Shown here: positions 27,536-37,282 of the stretch, piece after piece
How positions within the stretch are numbered: the stretch's first letter is position 1
Layout of the letters: every line of letters starts with the position of its first letter
NCBI RefSeq assembly: GCF_040096075.1
Contig: NZ_JBBMFJ010000016.1
Span: 11,674 to 75,673, forward strand
Length of the DNA stretch: 64,000 bases
Direction: 5' to 3'
Origin: Brotaphodocola faecis
GTDB taxonomy: Bacteria > Bacillota > Clostridia > Lachnospirales > Lachnospiraceae
Program-made: the position numbers and the translations under genes
The notes under the pieces: generated by a model
Told to the model about the DNA's origin: nothing
The model's input: the letters and a program-made list of their open reading frames with translations, nothing else
Database searches by the model: none

Positions 27536-28462
27536 ATGAGCAAAAAAGTGATTGTGTTTGGAAGTTTTGTAGTAGATCTGATGGGAAGAACACCCCATTT
27601 GCCGGCATCGGGTGAGACGGTGAAGGGCAGTATGTTTCGAATGGGGCCTGGGGGCAAAGGATTTAATCAGGGAGCCGCGGCTCATAAAGCAGGCGCGAAT
27701 GTGACCATGGTGACCAAGCTAGGGCGGGATGCTTTTGGACAAGTGGCGCAGGATACGATGCAGGAACTTGGAATGAGCTCGGAATATTTACTTTTTTCGG
27801 AGGACACAGAGACCGGATGCGCTCTGATTATGGTGGATGAGAACACCAGCCAGAATAAGATTGTGGTGATATCGGGAGCGTGTGGTACAATTACCAATGA
27901 AGATGTGGAACGCCTAGCACCGCTAATGGATGGAGCAGAGTATCTGCTTACCCAGTTGGAGACTAATATTTCTTCAATTGATCGTGCAGTTCGTTTAGCT
28001 TATGAAAAAGGGGTAAAAGTGATTCTAAATCCAGCCCCAGTACAGCCGGTAAAGGATGTGCTTTTATCTATGGTTGATCTGGTTACGCCTAATGAGGTGG
28101 AAGCGGAGATTATGACAGGTATTCCGGTGTCTGATAAAGCGGCAGCAGACCAAGCGGCGAAGTGGTTTATGGATCGTGGTGTGAAAAAAGTGCTGATTAC
28201 GTTAGGAAGCCGCGGTGTCTACATTCACGACGGCATAAAGAGCGGAATTCTTCCAGCATACCGAGTAAAGGCGCTGGATACCACCGGGGCAGGTGATGCA
28301 TTTAACGGAGGGCTTCTTACAGCACTTTCTGAGGGAAAAGATCTATGGGAAGCGGCGGTTTTTGCAAATGCGCTGGCAGCACTGTCTGTGCAGAAATTGG
28401 GTACTACAGTGTCCATGCCGCTGAGAAAGGAGATTGACGCTTTTTTGGCAGAACATAAGTGA
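27536..28462 (+). CDS. rbsK: Ribokinase
   Basis: A 308-residue PfkB-family sugar kinase. The N-terminal G-S-F-V-V-D-L, G-P-G-G-K-G-F-N-Q-G-A-A-A (sugar binding), and the C-terminal D-T-T-G-A-G-D-A-F-N-G-G with catalytic Asp are those of ribokinase, which makes ribose 5-phosphate. GAGGGTG precedes the start. It is the first gene of a gapless operon containing a nucleoside hydrolase, so its ribose probably comes from nucleosides. Codons are more AT-rich than in the fab region. Confidence 0.92.
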   Translation: MSKKVIVFGSFVVDLMGRTPHLPASGETVKGSMFRMGPGGKGFNQGAAAHKAGANVTMVTKLGRDAFGQVAQDTMQELGMSSEYLLFSEDTETGCALIMVDENTSQNKIVVISGACGTITNEDVERLAPLMDGAEYLLTQLETNISSIDRAVRLAYEKGVKVILNPAPVQPVKDVLLSMVDLVTPNEVEAEIMTGIPVSDKAAADQAAKWFMDRGVKKVLITLGSRGVYIHDGIKSGILPAYRVKALDTTGAGDAFNGGLLTALSEGKDLWEAAVFANALAALSVQKLGTTVSMPLRKEIDAFLAEHK

Positions 28463-28473
28463 GAGAGGTGCCT

Positions 28474-29512
28474 ATGACAATTTGCGATATCGCGAAAATG
28501 GCAGGCGTTTCGGCTACCACCGTCTCCCGTGTCATCAACAATAAAGGATATGTAAAGGCGGAAATCCGAGAGAAGATCGAAAGACTGATCCAAGAACACC
28601 ATTACAGACCTAGTGCTGTGGCACGTGGTCTGATTCGTAACAATACAGAGATGATAGCAGTGATCCTGCCGGACGTGAAAGAGCCATTTTTCGTTAATAT
28701 ATTGAATGCCATTGATATTAGGGTGGACAATTCATGGAGTTCTGTTGTACAATACATCAGAAGATCCAGAAAAGGAGTATCAAGCTATTCTGCAGGCGCT
28801 GGATCACCGTGTACAGGGAATTCTGATGTTGCCAGTGATCGGGACAAAGCGTCGGACCGTGGAACTTCTCAAGAAGGCGGAAGAAGATGGAATTCATGTG
28901 GTTCTAATAGATCGAAATGTGCCGGACGGAGAGTTTGCTGCAGTTTTTGTGGATAATCGAAAGACTATATACGATGGTATTAGCCTATTTCTAAAAGCAT
29001 GGCATGAAAAGATCGGAATTATTACCTGTCCGGAAGTTCTACGGGACGGAATGACAAGGTTGGATGGATATGTAGCCTGTCTGGCGGATGTAGGTATTGT
29101 CCTTCGAAAAGAGTACATATATCAAGGAGATTTTTCCCAAGAAAGTGGTTATCAGGCATGCTTGTATTTTCGGACACTGCCAGATCCTCCGACAGCAGTG
29201 CTGGCTACATGCAGTTCTGAGACGCTTGGATGTATCCGGTATCTGAATGAGAATGGTCTTACACCAGGTTTGGATGTAGGACTGATTGGTTTTGATGATA
29301 TTTCTACTTTAAATACAATTGGTTATCCGGTGACGATGCTGGATTGTCCTATGCGTAGCATGGGAGAAGTTGCATATGAGATGCTGAATGACCGAATGAA
29401 TGGCAGAACTGATGAAAAGAAATGCAAACGTGTTCTGATGGAATCGAGAATACTGATCCGCGGCAGCGAACGGCGAGGCGGCAGAAACTATGCAGGATAT
29501 GGTGTGAAGTGA
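28474..29512 (+). pseudogene. LacI-family transcriptional regulator with a frameshift
   Basis: The helix-turn-helix (I-C-D-I-A-K-M-A-G-V-S-A-T-T-V-S-R-V-I-N) and the start of the effector domain (F-F-V-N-I-L-N-A-I-D) are in one frame. From about 28715-28745 the homology moves to the next frame (G-V-L-L-Y-N-T-S-E-D onward), which runs to 29512 and includes I-G-F-D-D-I-S. Each part is good LacI sequence, so a single indel breaks the gene. Start 28474 follows GAGAGGTG; in a whole gene it would be about 345 residues. A base-call error is possible. If real, the operon may be deregulated. Confidence 0.85.
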
Positions 29513-29531
29513 TTAATTTAGGAGGCATCTT

Positions 29532-31016
29532 ATGACACTGTTAGAGAAAAAGGTTCTGGCTATTCTGGCAGAGCCGCAGCTTACATATCCCCAGAGATTG
29601 AAAGAACTGGCGGCGATAGCGGAGAATATGCCGGATCCGGTGGCGCTGAGTCCCGAGGCGCAGTGGTTTGTGGATCGGGATATTGTATTTGATATGGGAG
29701 AGGGCAATGCGCCCTACCGTCCCCGTTATGTCCTTCCGGACTATGACAAATTTATGAAGCAGGGCAGCAGGTTTCTGATGTTGGACCCGCCGAAGGATAT
29801 TTGGGATGCGGTATCAAATCTGCTGATTCTGTACCGTCATGTGCCGTCGGTGATTGCAGGACCGGTGTACATAGGACATATCGACCGGCTTTTGGAACCT
29901 TTTGTAAAAGATGAGGAGGAGGCCAGACATGCCATCCGGATTTTCCTCACCAATATAGACCGGACCATCGGTGATTCTTTCTGCCACGCAGACATTGGGC
30001 CTTATGATACGAAAGCGGGCCGGATTATTCTGGAACTGTCTGCCGAGATGCAGAGACCGGTTCCCAATATGTCCATGATTTACAACGAGCATACGCCGGA
30101 CAATTTTGCGTGCAAGGCCATCGAGACGGGGTTGGTGACGGCGAAGCCAAGCTTTGTCAATGACGCCATGTATACGGCGGACTGGGGCAGCGATTACGCC
30201 ATTGTCAGCTGCTACAACGCGCTTCCTATCGGTGGCGGCGGTCTGACGCTGGGACGTCTGAATATGAAGAAGCTGTCGGATGTCTGCGAGAGCGAGGAGC
30301 AGTTCTGGGAGATGCTGCCGAAGGCGGTAGCCGCCCAGTGTGAGCAGATGGACAAGAGGGATACATTTATATTTGAAGATGCTAAATTTATTGAAAATAC
30401 GTTTCTGGCAGATGAAGGCCTGATCTGTCGTGAAAAATTTGTAGGTATGTTCGGCATGGTGGGGCTTGCTGAGTGTGTCAACCGGATTCTCGGACTGGAA
30501 AAGGCGGACGAGCGTTACGGACACGGAAAAAAGGCGGAGGAATTTGCGCTTCGCGTTCTGGATCAGATCCATGAGCAGGTGATTGCTTATAAGCCAAAAT
30601 ACGGAAGTTTTGCCATGCATGGCCAGGTGGGGATTTCCACCGATACCGACGTGACGCCCAATACCCGCGTACCTGTAGGCGAAGAACCGGCACTTCCCGA
30701 ACATCTTCTGTTTACAGCAAAGACACAGAAGCATTTTGCAGCTGGAATCGGAGAGCTGTTCCCCTTTGAGAAAACGGCGAAGAACAATCCCATGGCGGTT
30801 CTGGACATTATCAAAGGAGCATTTAAGGAGAATATGCGCTATTTTTCCTTCTATTCCAATGATTCCGATGTGGTTCGCGTTACCGGGTACCTGGTAAAAC
30901 GTTCCGATATTGAGAAATACGATGCTGGAGAGGTAAGTCTTGACGCTTCCACGGTTCTGGGAGCCGGAGCAAGCAAAGGACTGCGGATCTTTGAACGGAG
31001 TGTGCGCAATGCCTGA
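29532..31016 (+). CDS. yjjI: YjjI-family glycyl radical enzyme
   Basis: A 494-residue member of the DUF3029/YjjI branch of glycyl-radical enzymes, whose reaction is to my knowledge unassigned. The C-terminal radical loop is R-V-T-G-Y-L-V with Gly452. The thiyl cysteine is probably Cys227 in I-V-S-C-Y-N-A-L-P-I-G-G. GGAGG precedes the start. The activase gene overlaps its 3' end by 8 bp. In E. coli the yjjI-yjjW pair lies beside deoCABD; here it is embedded in nucleoside transport and cleavage genes, implying a nucleoside-derived substrate, such as a free or phosphorylated pentose. That substrate assignment is inference. Confidence 0.88.
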   Translation: MTLLEKKVLAILAEPQLTYPQRLKELAAIAENMPDPVALSPEAQWFVDRDIVFDMGEGNAPYRPRYVLPDYDKFMKQGSRFLMLDPPKDIWDAVSNLLILYRHVPSVIAGPVYIGHIDRLLEPFVKDEEEARHAIRIFLTNIDRTIGDSFCHADIGPYDTKAGRIILELSAEMQRPVPNMSMIYNEHTPDNFACKAIETGLVTAKPSFVNDAMYTADWGSDYAIVSCYNALPIGGGGLTLGRLNMKKLSDVCESEEQFWEMLPKAVAAQCEQMDKRDTFIFEDAKFIENTFLADEGLICREKFVGMFGMVGLAECVNRILGLEKADERYGHGKKAEEFALRVLDQIHEQVIAYKPKYGSFAMHGQVGISTDTDVTPNTRVPVGEEPALPEHLLFTAKTQKHFAAGIGELFPFEKTAKNNPMAVLDIIKGAFKENMRYFSFYSNDSDVVRVTGYLVKRSDIEKYDAGEVSLDASTVLGAGASKGLRIFERSVRNA

Positions 31017-31842
31017 GCGGGGACTGGTGAACCGGATCATCCCGTTCAGTTACGTGGATGGACCCGGCAACCGCAGCGCCATCTTCTTTCAGGGATGTGA
31101 TTTCCGCTGCCGGTACTGCCACAATCCGGAGACGCAGAATCTGTGTATTGCCTGCGGCGCCTGCGTGTCGGTGTGTCCGGTACAGGCTCTCAGCATGAAA
31201 GACGGTAAAGTGGTGTGGGATTCGGCTGTTTGTGTCGGGTGCGACGCCTGTATTCAGACATGCAGGAATTACAGTTCTCCTAAAGTGCGCCGGATGACGG
31301 CGGAAGAGATTCTGGAAGAGATCGGATCATCCCTTCCCTTTATTGAGGGAATTACCGTAAGCGGCGGGGAGTGTACGCGGTACCACACGTTTATCGCTGA
31401 ATTGTTCCGAAAGGCGCACAGCCTGGGCAAGACTTGTTTTGTGGATACCAACGGCCAGACCGATTTTCGGCAGATGCCGGAGCTTGCAGCAGAGATGAAT
31501 ATGGCCATGCTGGATGTGAAGGCTTTTGACAGCGATTATCACAGGATGCTGACAGGATGCGGAAACGATGTGGTTCTGCAGAATCTTTCTTATCTGGCAG
31601 AGATTGGAAAGCTCTATGAAGTCCGAACTGTCATTGTTCCCGGATACCTGGACAATGAAGATACGGTGCGGCAGGTGAGCCGGATTCTGGCGCAGCGGCC
31701 ACAGATTCGGTACAAATTAATTCAATATCGTCCATGGGGTGTACGCCCGTCCATGGATGTGGAGCCGCCGACAGCGGCTTATATGGAGAAACTTGCAACG
31801 CTGGCCCGGGCGTCCGGCGTGGAAAAGGTGGTGTGTACATGA
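31009..31842 (+). CDS. yjjW: YjjW-type glycyl radical enzyme activase (radical SAM)
   Basis: A 277-residue radical SAM enzyme that installs the glycyl radical on YjjI. The SAM [4Fe-4S] cluster cysteines are Cys30, Cys34 and Cys37 (C-D-F-R-C-R-Y-C). Two ferredoxin-type clusters follow: Cys46, 49, 52, 56 and Cys75, 78, 81, 85. V-S-G-G-E is the SAM-binding motif. The ATG at 31009 gives the usual M-P-E-R-G-L-V N-terminus and overlaps yjjI, so a longer in-frame start at 30940 is rejected. Its stop overlaps the next gene (ATGA). Confidence 0.92.
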   Translation: MPERGLVNRIIPFSYVDGPGNRSAIFFQGCDFRCRYCHNPETQNLCIACGACVSVCPVQALSMKDGKVVWDSAVCVGCDACIQTCRNYSSPKVRRMTAEEILEEIGSSLPFIEGITVSGGECTRYHTFIAELFRKAHSLGKTCFVDTNGQTDFRQMPELAAEMNMAMLDVKAFDSDYHRMLTGCGNDVVLQNLSYLAEIGKLYEVRTVIVPGYLDNEDTVRQVSRILAQRPQIRYKLIQYRPWGVRPSMDVEPPTAAYMEKLATLARASGVEKVVCT

Positions 31843-33182
31843 GAGAAGTGTGTGATATTCTGATTCGAGACAGCCGGATTCTGACCGGAGACTTTACCAT
31901 AAAAGAACACGTCTCGGTGGCGGTGAAGGATAAAATAATATATGCCATAGGAACACCGGAAGAACTGGATCAGCGTTTTTGCCCGGCGGAGGTGCTGGAG
32001 GCAGATGGAAATCTTCTGATGCCCGGCTTTATAGACGGTCATACCCATACCTGCCAGCAGCTTCTGCGGGGCAGGACGGCGGATGAGTACCCTATGATCT
32101 GGACCCGTTTTTTGGTTCCCTTTGAGAGTAGCCTGAGCCCTGAAGATGTACGTGTTTCGGCGCGTCTGCACTGCGTGGAGATGATCCGGGCCGGTATCAC
32201 CGGTTTTGCCGATGCCGGCGGCGTCCATATGGATCAGGTAGCCGAGGCAGTGATGGAGACGGGGATGCGCGCGGCGCTCTGTCCGTCTACCATGGACATG
32301 GGCAATGTAGTCTGCGGGGAGATGAAACACTCCACCGAAGATTGTATCCGGCTGACGGAGGAACTGCACAGCCGGTATCAGGGAGCTGGGGATGGCCGGG
32401 TGGATATCTGGTTCGGCATACGGCAGTTGATGACCTGTTCAAAACAACTGATAGAAAAGATTGTGGAAAAGGCAGAGGAGTTAGACACGGGCATTCATAT
32501 GCACCTGTGCGAGCATAAGGACGAGGTCAGCTTCTGCCTGCAGAATTATAAAATGCGCCCGGCTGCGTTTCTGCAGTCGGTGGGAGCGCTGAGTCCCAGG
32601 CTTCTGACGGCTCACAACGTACTTCTGACAGAGCGTGACATTACGCTCTTGGCGGACAACAGAGTGCATGTCATTCATTGTCCAATGGCGAACTTCATCA
32701 ACCACGGTTTTCCCAAAATTCCTTCCATGCTGGAGCGTGGAGCGTCTATTGGAATCGGCTGCGATGGCGCATCCCATATTGCATTGGATATGTTTACACA
32801 GATTCGGGCGCTGAAGGCGGGGGTGACGGCCCAGTGGGGGCTTCCGGTATTTGATCCGGTGGCTGTACCCAACGATCAGCTTCTGCGGATGATTACTTTT
32901 GGAGGTGCCCAGGCAATCCGCCATGGAGATACGCTTGGCGTGATTGAGGAGGGAAAGACAGCGGATCTGATTGTGATGGATGTGAAGGGTCCCCATATGC
33001 GGCCGACGCAGCGGCTTCTCAATACGGTGGTTTCTTCCGGAAACAGTCATGACATTCTTCATACCATCATTGACGGAAAGCTGGTTATGAAAGATCGGCA
33101 GCTGGTGGAATTGGATGAAGAAAAGATCATTGCAGATGCAGAGCAGCATATGAGAGAAATAAACAGAAAGTCGGGGATTTGA
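31839..33182 (+). CDS. Amidohydrolase, nucleoside/MTA-SAH deaminase-like
   Basis: A 447-residue member of the amidohydrolase superfamily, subgroup with 5'-methylthioadenosine/S-adenosylhomocysteine deaminase, chlorohydrolase and 8-oxoguanine deaminase. Metal ligands are His68 and His70 (D-G-H-T-H-T), a histidine in H-M-H-L-C-E-H, one in T-A-H-N, and an aspartate in G-C-D-G-A-S-H. It probably deaminates a purine or a purine nucleoside; the neighbours fit that. An alternative is 5'-deoxyadenosine, a by-product of the adjacent radical SAM enzyme. The start is chosen at the ATGA overlap with yjjW. Confidence 0.82.
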   Translation: MREVCDILIRDSRILTGDFTIKEHVSVAVKDKIIYAIGTPEELDQRFCPAEVLEADGNLLMPGFIDGHTHTCQQLLRGRTADEYPMIWTRFLVPFESSLSPEDVRVSARLHCVEMIRAGITGFADAGGVHMDQVAEAVMETGMRAALCPSTMDMGNVVCGEMKHSTEDCIRLTEELHSRYQGAGDGRVDIWFGIRQLMTCSKQLIEKIVEKAEELDTGIHMHLCEHKDEVSFCLQNYKMRPAAFLQSVGALSPRLLTAHNVLLTERDITLLADNRVHVIHCPMANFINHGFPKIPSMLERGASIGIGCDGASHIALDMFTQIRALKAGVTAQWGLPVFDPVAVPNDQLLRMITFGGAQAIRHGDTLGVIEEGKTADLIVMDVKGPHMRPTQRLLNTVVSSGNSHDILHTIIDGKLVMKDRQLVELDEEKIIADAEQHMREINRKSGI

Positions 33183-33183
33183 C

Positions 33184-34158
33184 ATGAGCAAAAAGATTTT
33201 GTACAGCTGTGATACCGGCGTGGACGATGCTCTGGCGCTTGCTTATCTGGCGGCCCAGGAAGAGTGCGAGGTGGTGGGTGTTACCTGCTCCTACGGCATG
33301 AGTTATGTGGGTGACGTCTTCCGGAACACAAAGGAAGTCCTTCGGCTCTGCGGAAAGCCGGAGATTCCGATAGTTATGGGAAGTGAGACGCCACTCAGCG
33401 GGGAACATATCGATTTCAGCGGCGGCAGCAAGTTTCACGGTATGTCCGGGATCGGCGGCGTACTTCCGCCCAGCACCCCCGAAGACTGGGGAGACGCGAA
33501 GCCGGAGGATGCCACGGATTTTATTATTGAGATGATTGAGACATACGGCAAAGAACTGTATTGGGTCACAAGCGGTCCTATGACGGATATTGCGAGAGTG
33601 CTTCGGAAAGATCCGTCTGTTGCGGAAAAGGTGGGGGCGGTTTACATTATGGGAGGTGCGCTGGCCACTCCTGGAAATGTTGGGAATGTGATGGAGGTAG
33701 TGATGGAAGCCAACGTCCGTCTGGACGTGAAGGCGTGCTATGAAGTGCTGACTTCCAAACTTCCGGTAGTACTTGTGGGGCTGGATGTGACTCGCAAGAC
33801 GCTGTTTACGTATGAGGATCATGAACGGTGGCATACCATCGGTACAGAGAGCGCGCTGTTCCTTTATGAGAGCCTAAAGCATTATCTGGGTGCGTACAAA
33901 CAGTTCCATCCGTATTTAAACGGCTGCGGGCTTCATGATCCGCTAGCTGCGGTGGCGGCAATCCACCCCGAGATTCTCACAACGATCCCGATGCATCTGA
34001 CCTGTTTTACAGAAGGGCCTCTGCGGGGGAGAACCACGGAGGATGTATGGAGATGCAATGACCCGGAATACAGCATGAAAGCAGCCATGTTTGTGGATGT
34101 GAAGGCGTTTCAAAACGAGTTTTTCGGAAAAGTGGAGGCAATGCTCCGCAATCACTAG
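33184..34158 (+). CDS. Nucleoside hydrolase (IunH family)
   Basis: A 324-residue N-glycosidase that cleaves ribonucleosides to ribose and base. The calcium-binding N-terminus is D-T-G-V-D-D-A (Asp10, Asp14, Asp15), a variant of the usual D-x-G-x-D-D. G-G-A-L-A-T-P-G-N and the C-terminal L-H-D-P-L-A-A-V-A (aspartate) are also family features. It starts 1 bp after the amidohydrolase. Its ribose would be the natural substrate for RbsK. Base specificity cannot be read from the sequence. Confidence 0.9.
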   Translation: MSKKILYSCDTGVDDALALAYLAAQEECEVVGVTCSYGMSYVGDVFRNTKEVLRLCGKPEIPIVMGSETPLSGEHIDFSGGSKFHGMSGIGGVLPPSTPEDWGDAKPEDATDFIIEMIETYGKELYWVTSGPMTDIARVLRKDPSVAEKVGAVYIMGGALATPGNVGNVMEVVMEANVRLDVKACYEVLTSKLPVVLVGLDVTRKTLFTYEDHERWHTIGTESALFLYESLKHYLGAYKQFHPYLNGCGLHDPLAAVAAIHPEILTTIPMHLTCFTEGPLRGRTTEDVWRCNDPEYSMKAAMFVDVKAFQNEFFGKVEAMLRNH

Positions 34159-34181
34159 AGGACAGACGGAGGGGACCGACG

Positions 34182-34655
34182 ATGGATCGTATATATGTAG
34201 CGGGATTTGATGTGTTTTATCCCGATTGGCGGGAAAAACGGTATTTAGAGTACAGGGCTCTATGCGCCGGATATGGTTTTGAGATGCAGGCGCAGAAAGC
34301 GGCGCCGGATGCAGGGAAGACCCTGGGAGAACGAATTTTTCTCAAGAACATTCATTGTATCGAGATCAGTGATTATGTGGTGGCCAATGTCAATTGTTTC
34401 CGGGGCGGGGAACCGGACAGCGGCACCTGTTTTGAGATCGGATATGCGTATGCCCTTGGGAAGAAGATATACGGGTATCTGAACGATACCAGAACCATGA
34501 TGGAGAAGATCGGAGGGGAGACGGATCAGGACGGCTTCCTAGTTGAAAACTTCGACCTTCCCGTGAACCTGATGCTGGGATGCAGCATGACGCTGATCCA
34601 AGGCGACTTGGAACATTGTCTGCAAGAAATTCGGAGAAGAGAGAGGAAAGGCTGA
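34182..34655 (+). CDS. Nucleoside 2-deoxyribosyltransferase-like protein
   Basis: A 157-residue Rossmann-like protein of the NDT family, which transfers or hydrolyses 2-deoxyribosyl groups of (deoxy)nucleosides. It starts Y-V-A-G-F-D-V-F, and has D-S-G-T-C-F-E-I-G with the likely nucleophile Glu85, then A-Y-A-L-G-K-K. Together with the nucleoside hydrolase it suggests that deoxy- and ribonucleosides both enter the pathway. It overlaps the ATPase gene by one base (TGATG). It might be a plain N-hydrolase rather than a transferase. Confidence 0.87.
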   Translation: MDRIYVAGFDVFYPDWREKRYLEYRALCAGYGFEMQAQKAAPDAGKTLGERIFLKNIHCIEISDYVVANVNCFRGGEPDSGTCFEIGYAYALGKKIYGYLNDTRTMMEKIGGETDQDGFLVENFDLPVNLMLGCSMTLIQGDLEHCLQEIRRRERKG

Positions 34656-36178
34656 TGGGACATTTGCTTGAGGTAAAAGATGTAACCAAGATCTATGAGG
34701 GCGGTGTGCTAGCCAATCACAATGTAAACTTCACCGTAGATGAGGGCGAGATTCATGCTCTTGTAGGTGAGAACGGAGCGGGAAAGAGTACGCTGATGAA
34801 GATGCTTTACGGTTTGGAGAGTATCACCTCGGGGCATATCTACATGAACGGAGAGGAGCTGAAGCTCCAGTCCAGTAAGGATGCCATCGCCCACGGCATC
34901 GGCATGGTGCATCAGCATTTTATGCTGGTGGATTCCCTGACCGGAGCGGAGAACATGATGCTGGGAATGGAAAAGACCAGTTTCGTGTCCAATAAAAAGC
35001 GGGACATTGAGATTACCAACGAAGTGGCGAAAAAGTACAATTTTGACATCGATGCATCCCGAAGAGTCCGGGATATGAGTGTGGGAATGAAACAGAAGCT
35101 GGAGATTCTGAAGATTCTTTACCGAAGCGCCAAACTGATTATTCTGGATGAGCCCACGGCGGTTCTGACGCCTCAGGAGACAGAGGAGCTGTTCGAAAAG
35201 CTTCTGGATCTGAAAAAGAGAGGCATGACCATCATTTTCATTTCTCATAAGCTGAACGAGGTAAAACGCATCAGCGACCGGATCACCGTACTCAAGGGTG
35301 GCCTAACCAAGGGAACGCATTTGACGAAGGATGTCACGGAGGAAGATATTTCCAACCTGATGGTCGGCCGGGAAATTACCTTTGATTACGACAAAGAAAA
35401 GATTACGCCGGGAGAAGAGGTTCTGAAGGTTGAAAAACTGGCGTATGTGGACAAATTTAAGATTCCCAAGCTTTCCGGTGTCAGCCTGAGTGTCCGCAGA
35501 GGCGAGATTGTGGGAATTGCAGGCGTTGAGGGCAATGGCCAGAGCGAACTGATTTCCATTATCACCGGCAATATGCGCGCCATCGACGGAAAGGTATTTT
35601 TAAACGGCAAGGATATTACCCGGGAATCGGTAACGAACATCCGCAGGATCGGTATGTCCCATGTACCGGAAGACCGTATGATGAACGGATGCGCGGCTGA
35701 AATGAGTGTGCAGGAGAATCTGACGGTTTCCAATATCGATACATTTACCAACGGCGCGGGAATGATCCTGAAGTCAAAGATCAAGGAACACTGCCAGGAA
35801 CAGATCAAAGAGTTTATGATCAAAACCAGGGATGAAAACCAGCCCATCGGCAGCCTGTCCGGCGGAAATATTCAGAAAGCGATTGTGGCCAGAGAATTTA
35901 AGGCGGAAAGCGATCTGCTGGTGCTGAATCAGCCCACCCGAGGCGTGGACGTGGGTGCGATCTCCTTTATTCATTCAAAGATTTTGGAGATGCGGAGCCA
36001 TAAAAAGGCAATCCTTCTGGTTTCGGCGGATCTGAATGAGCTGATCTCACTGAGCGACCGGATTCTGGTTATGCACAAGGGTAAGGTAGTGGCCGCTCTG
36101 AGAAACGAACCGAAAGTCACCGAGCAGGAGCTGGGACTTTATATGCTCGGAATCAAGAAACAGGAGGGATTGGGATAA
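34655..36178 (+). CDS. Nucleoside ABC transporter ATPase (BMP type, two domains)
   Basis: A 507-residue double ABC ATPase. The first domain has G-E-N-G-A-G-K-S-T, a D-E-P-T Walker B and M-S-V-G-M-K-Q-K. The second has a degenerate Walker A (G-V-E-G-N-G-Q-S-E), as in RbsA-like subunits, and L-S-G-G-N-I-Q-K. Family members pair with BMP lipoproteins and import nucleosides. The start is set at 34655 (TGATG) because it begins the ABC domain; an in-frame ATG at 34580 would extend into the preceding gene. Confidence 0.92.
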   Translation: MGHLLEVKDVTKIYEGGVLANHNVNFTVDEGEIHALVGENGAGKSTLMKMLYGLESITSGHIYMNGEELKLQSSKDAIAHGIGMVHQHFMLVDSLTGAENMMLGMEKTSFVSNKKRDIEITNEVAKKYNFDIDASRRVRDMSVGMKQKLEILKILYRSAKLIILDEPTAVLTPQETEELFEKLLDLKKRGMTIIFISHKLNEVKRISDRITVLKGGLTKGTHLTKDVTEEDISNLMVGREITFDYDKEKITPGEEVLKVEKLAYVDKFKIPKLSGVSLSVRRGEIVGIAGVEGNGQSELISIITGNMRAIDGKVFLNGKDITRESVTNIRRIGMSHVPEDRMMNGCAAEMSVQENLTVSNIDTFTNGAGMILKSKIKEHCQEQIKEFMIKTRDENQPIGSLSGGNIQKAIVAREFKAESDLLVLNQPTRGVDVGAISFIHSKILEMRSHKKAILLVSADLNELISLSDRILVMHKGKVVAALRNEPKVTEQELGLYMLGIKKQEGLG

Positions 36179-36181
36179 GTC

Positions 36182-37282
36182 ATGGAAAATAAAAAAACAA
36201 ATGCTAAAAAATTTGATGTCATGAATTATTTCAGTGTCATCCGAATCGCCGCGGCGCTTCTTTTGTCCATTGTCCTGGTTTTTGTGATTATTTTCTTCGT
36301 GAGTGAGACGCCGGGACTGGCAATTCAGAAACTGATGCTGGGGCCTCTGGAGACCAAGCGCAGCTTCTTTAACGTGGTAGTGCGGGGTATTCCGCTGGTA
36401 TTTACAGGTCTGGGTTTGACGCTCTGCTTAAAGAGTGGTATCTTCAACATTAGCTCCGACGCGTCTTTCTATATGGGCGCGGTGGTGGCGACGGCGATTG
36501 CTATTTCATTTCCCCTGCCCAACATTGTGCATCAGGCGGTTCTGATTATCGCAGCGGCGATTGTAGGCGGATTGATTTCCATGCTGCCGGTTATCGTCAA
36601 TAAGTATACAAAAGTAAATCCGGTGGTTCTGGCGATTATGGCTAACTCCATCTTTTACTACTTGGGGCTGTCCATTGTTAGTTCCTTTTTTCTGGAGCCA
36701 AGCGGAAGCTGGGGAAGTTACAAGTTTCCGGACCATGCGCGGATGGGAACCATGATTCAGGGAACCACCCTTCACTATGGTTTTCTGGTTATGATTGCAG
36801 TGACGATTTTTGTCATTATCCTGATGAACAAGACTTCCTTCGGTTATAAGGTTCGTGTGACGGGAAGCAACCTCGATTTTGCAAAAGCATCTGGTATTAA
36901 AACCAACTTTGTGATTCTTCTGGCTCAGTTTATCGGCGGCGCAATCGCCGGCATGGGCGGTGCCATTGAGATCGTGGGCGTGTACAAGCGTTTCCGGTGG
37001 CAGTCTCAGACGAACTATGTATGGGATGGTCTGCTGATCTACATGCTGTCCAACGGCAACCCCACATATATACCGCTGACGGCATTTTTCATCGCGTACC
37101 TGCGTGTAGGAGCGGAGATCATGTCCCGCGCTACGGATCTGGATCCGGAAATCGTGACGTTTTTGCAGGGAATCATCATTTTCCTGGTGGCGTCTCAGAA
37201 ATTCCTGTATTTCATTAAGCGGAGACACGATCAGAAGATGTCTCTCAAACAGGCAGAGGAGGAAGGAGGTGCAGCAGTATGA
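36182..37282 (+). CDS. Nucleoside ABC transporter permease 1
   Basis: A 366-residue membrane protein of the BPD_transp_2 family, with about nine helices after a short polar N-terminus and a charged C-terminal tail rich in lysine and glutamate. G-I-F-N-I-S-S-D-A and G-Y-K-V-R-V-T-G-S-N are the conserved loops of the YufP-like permease. It starts 3 bp after the ATPase and overlaps the next permease by 4 bp. Confidence 0.9.
   Translation: MENKKTNAKKFDVMNYFSVIRIAAALLLSIVLVFVIIFFVSETPGLAIQKLMLGPLETKRSFFNVVVRGIPLVFTGLGLTLCLKSGIFNISSDASFYMGAVVATAIAISFPLPNIVHQAVLIIAAAIVGGLISMLPVIVNKYTKVNPVVLAIMANSIFYYLGLSIVSSFFLEPSGSWGSYKFPDHARMGTMIQGTTLHYGFLVMIAVTIFVIILMNKTSFGYKVRVTGSNLDFAKASGIKTNFVILLAQFIGGAIAGMGGAIEIVGVYKRFRWQSQTNYVWDGLLIYMLSNGNPTYIPLTAFFIAYLRVGAEIMSRATDLDPEIVTFLQGIIIFLVASQKFLYFIKRRHDQKMSLKQAEEEGGAAV

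Noticed and set aside
29814..31040. A 408-codon minus-strand frame opposite yjjI
   Set aside because: It is the mirror of a well-supported glycyl-radical enzyme; composition is His/Arg-rich with no recognisable domain.
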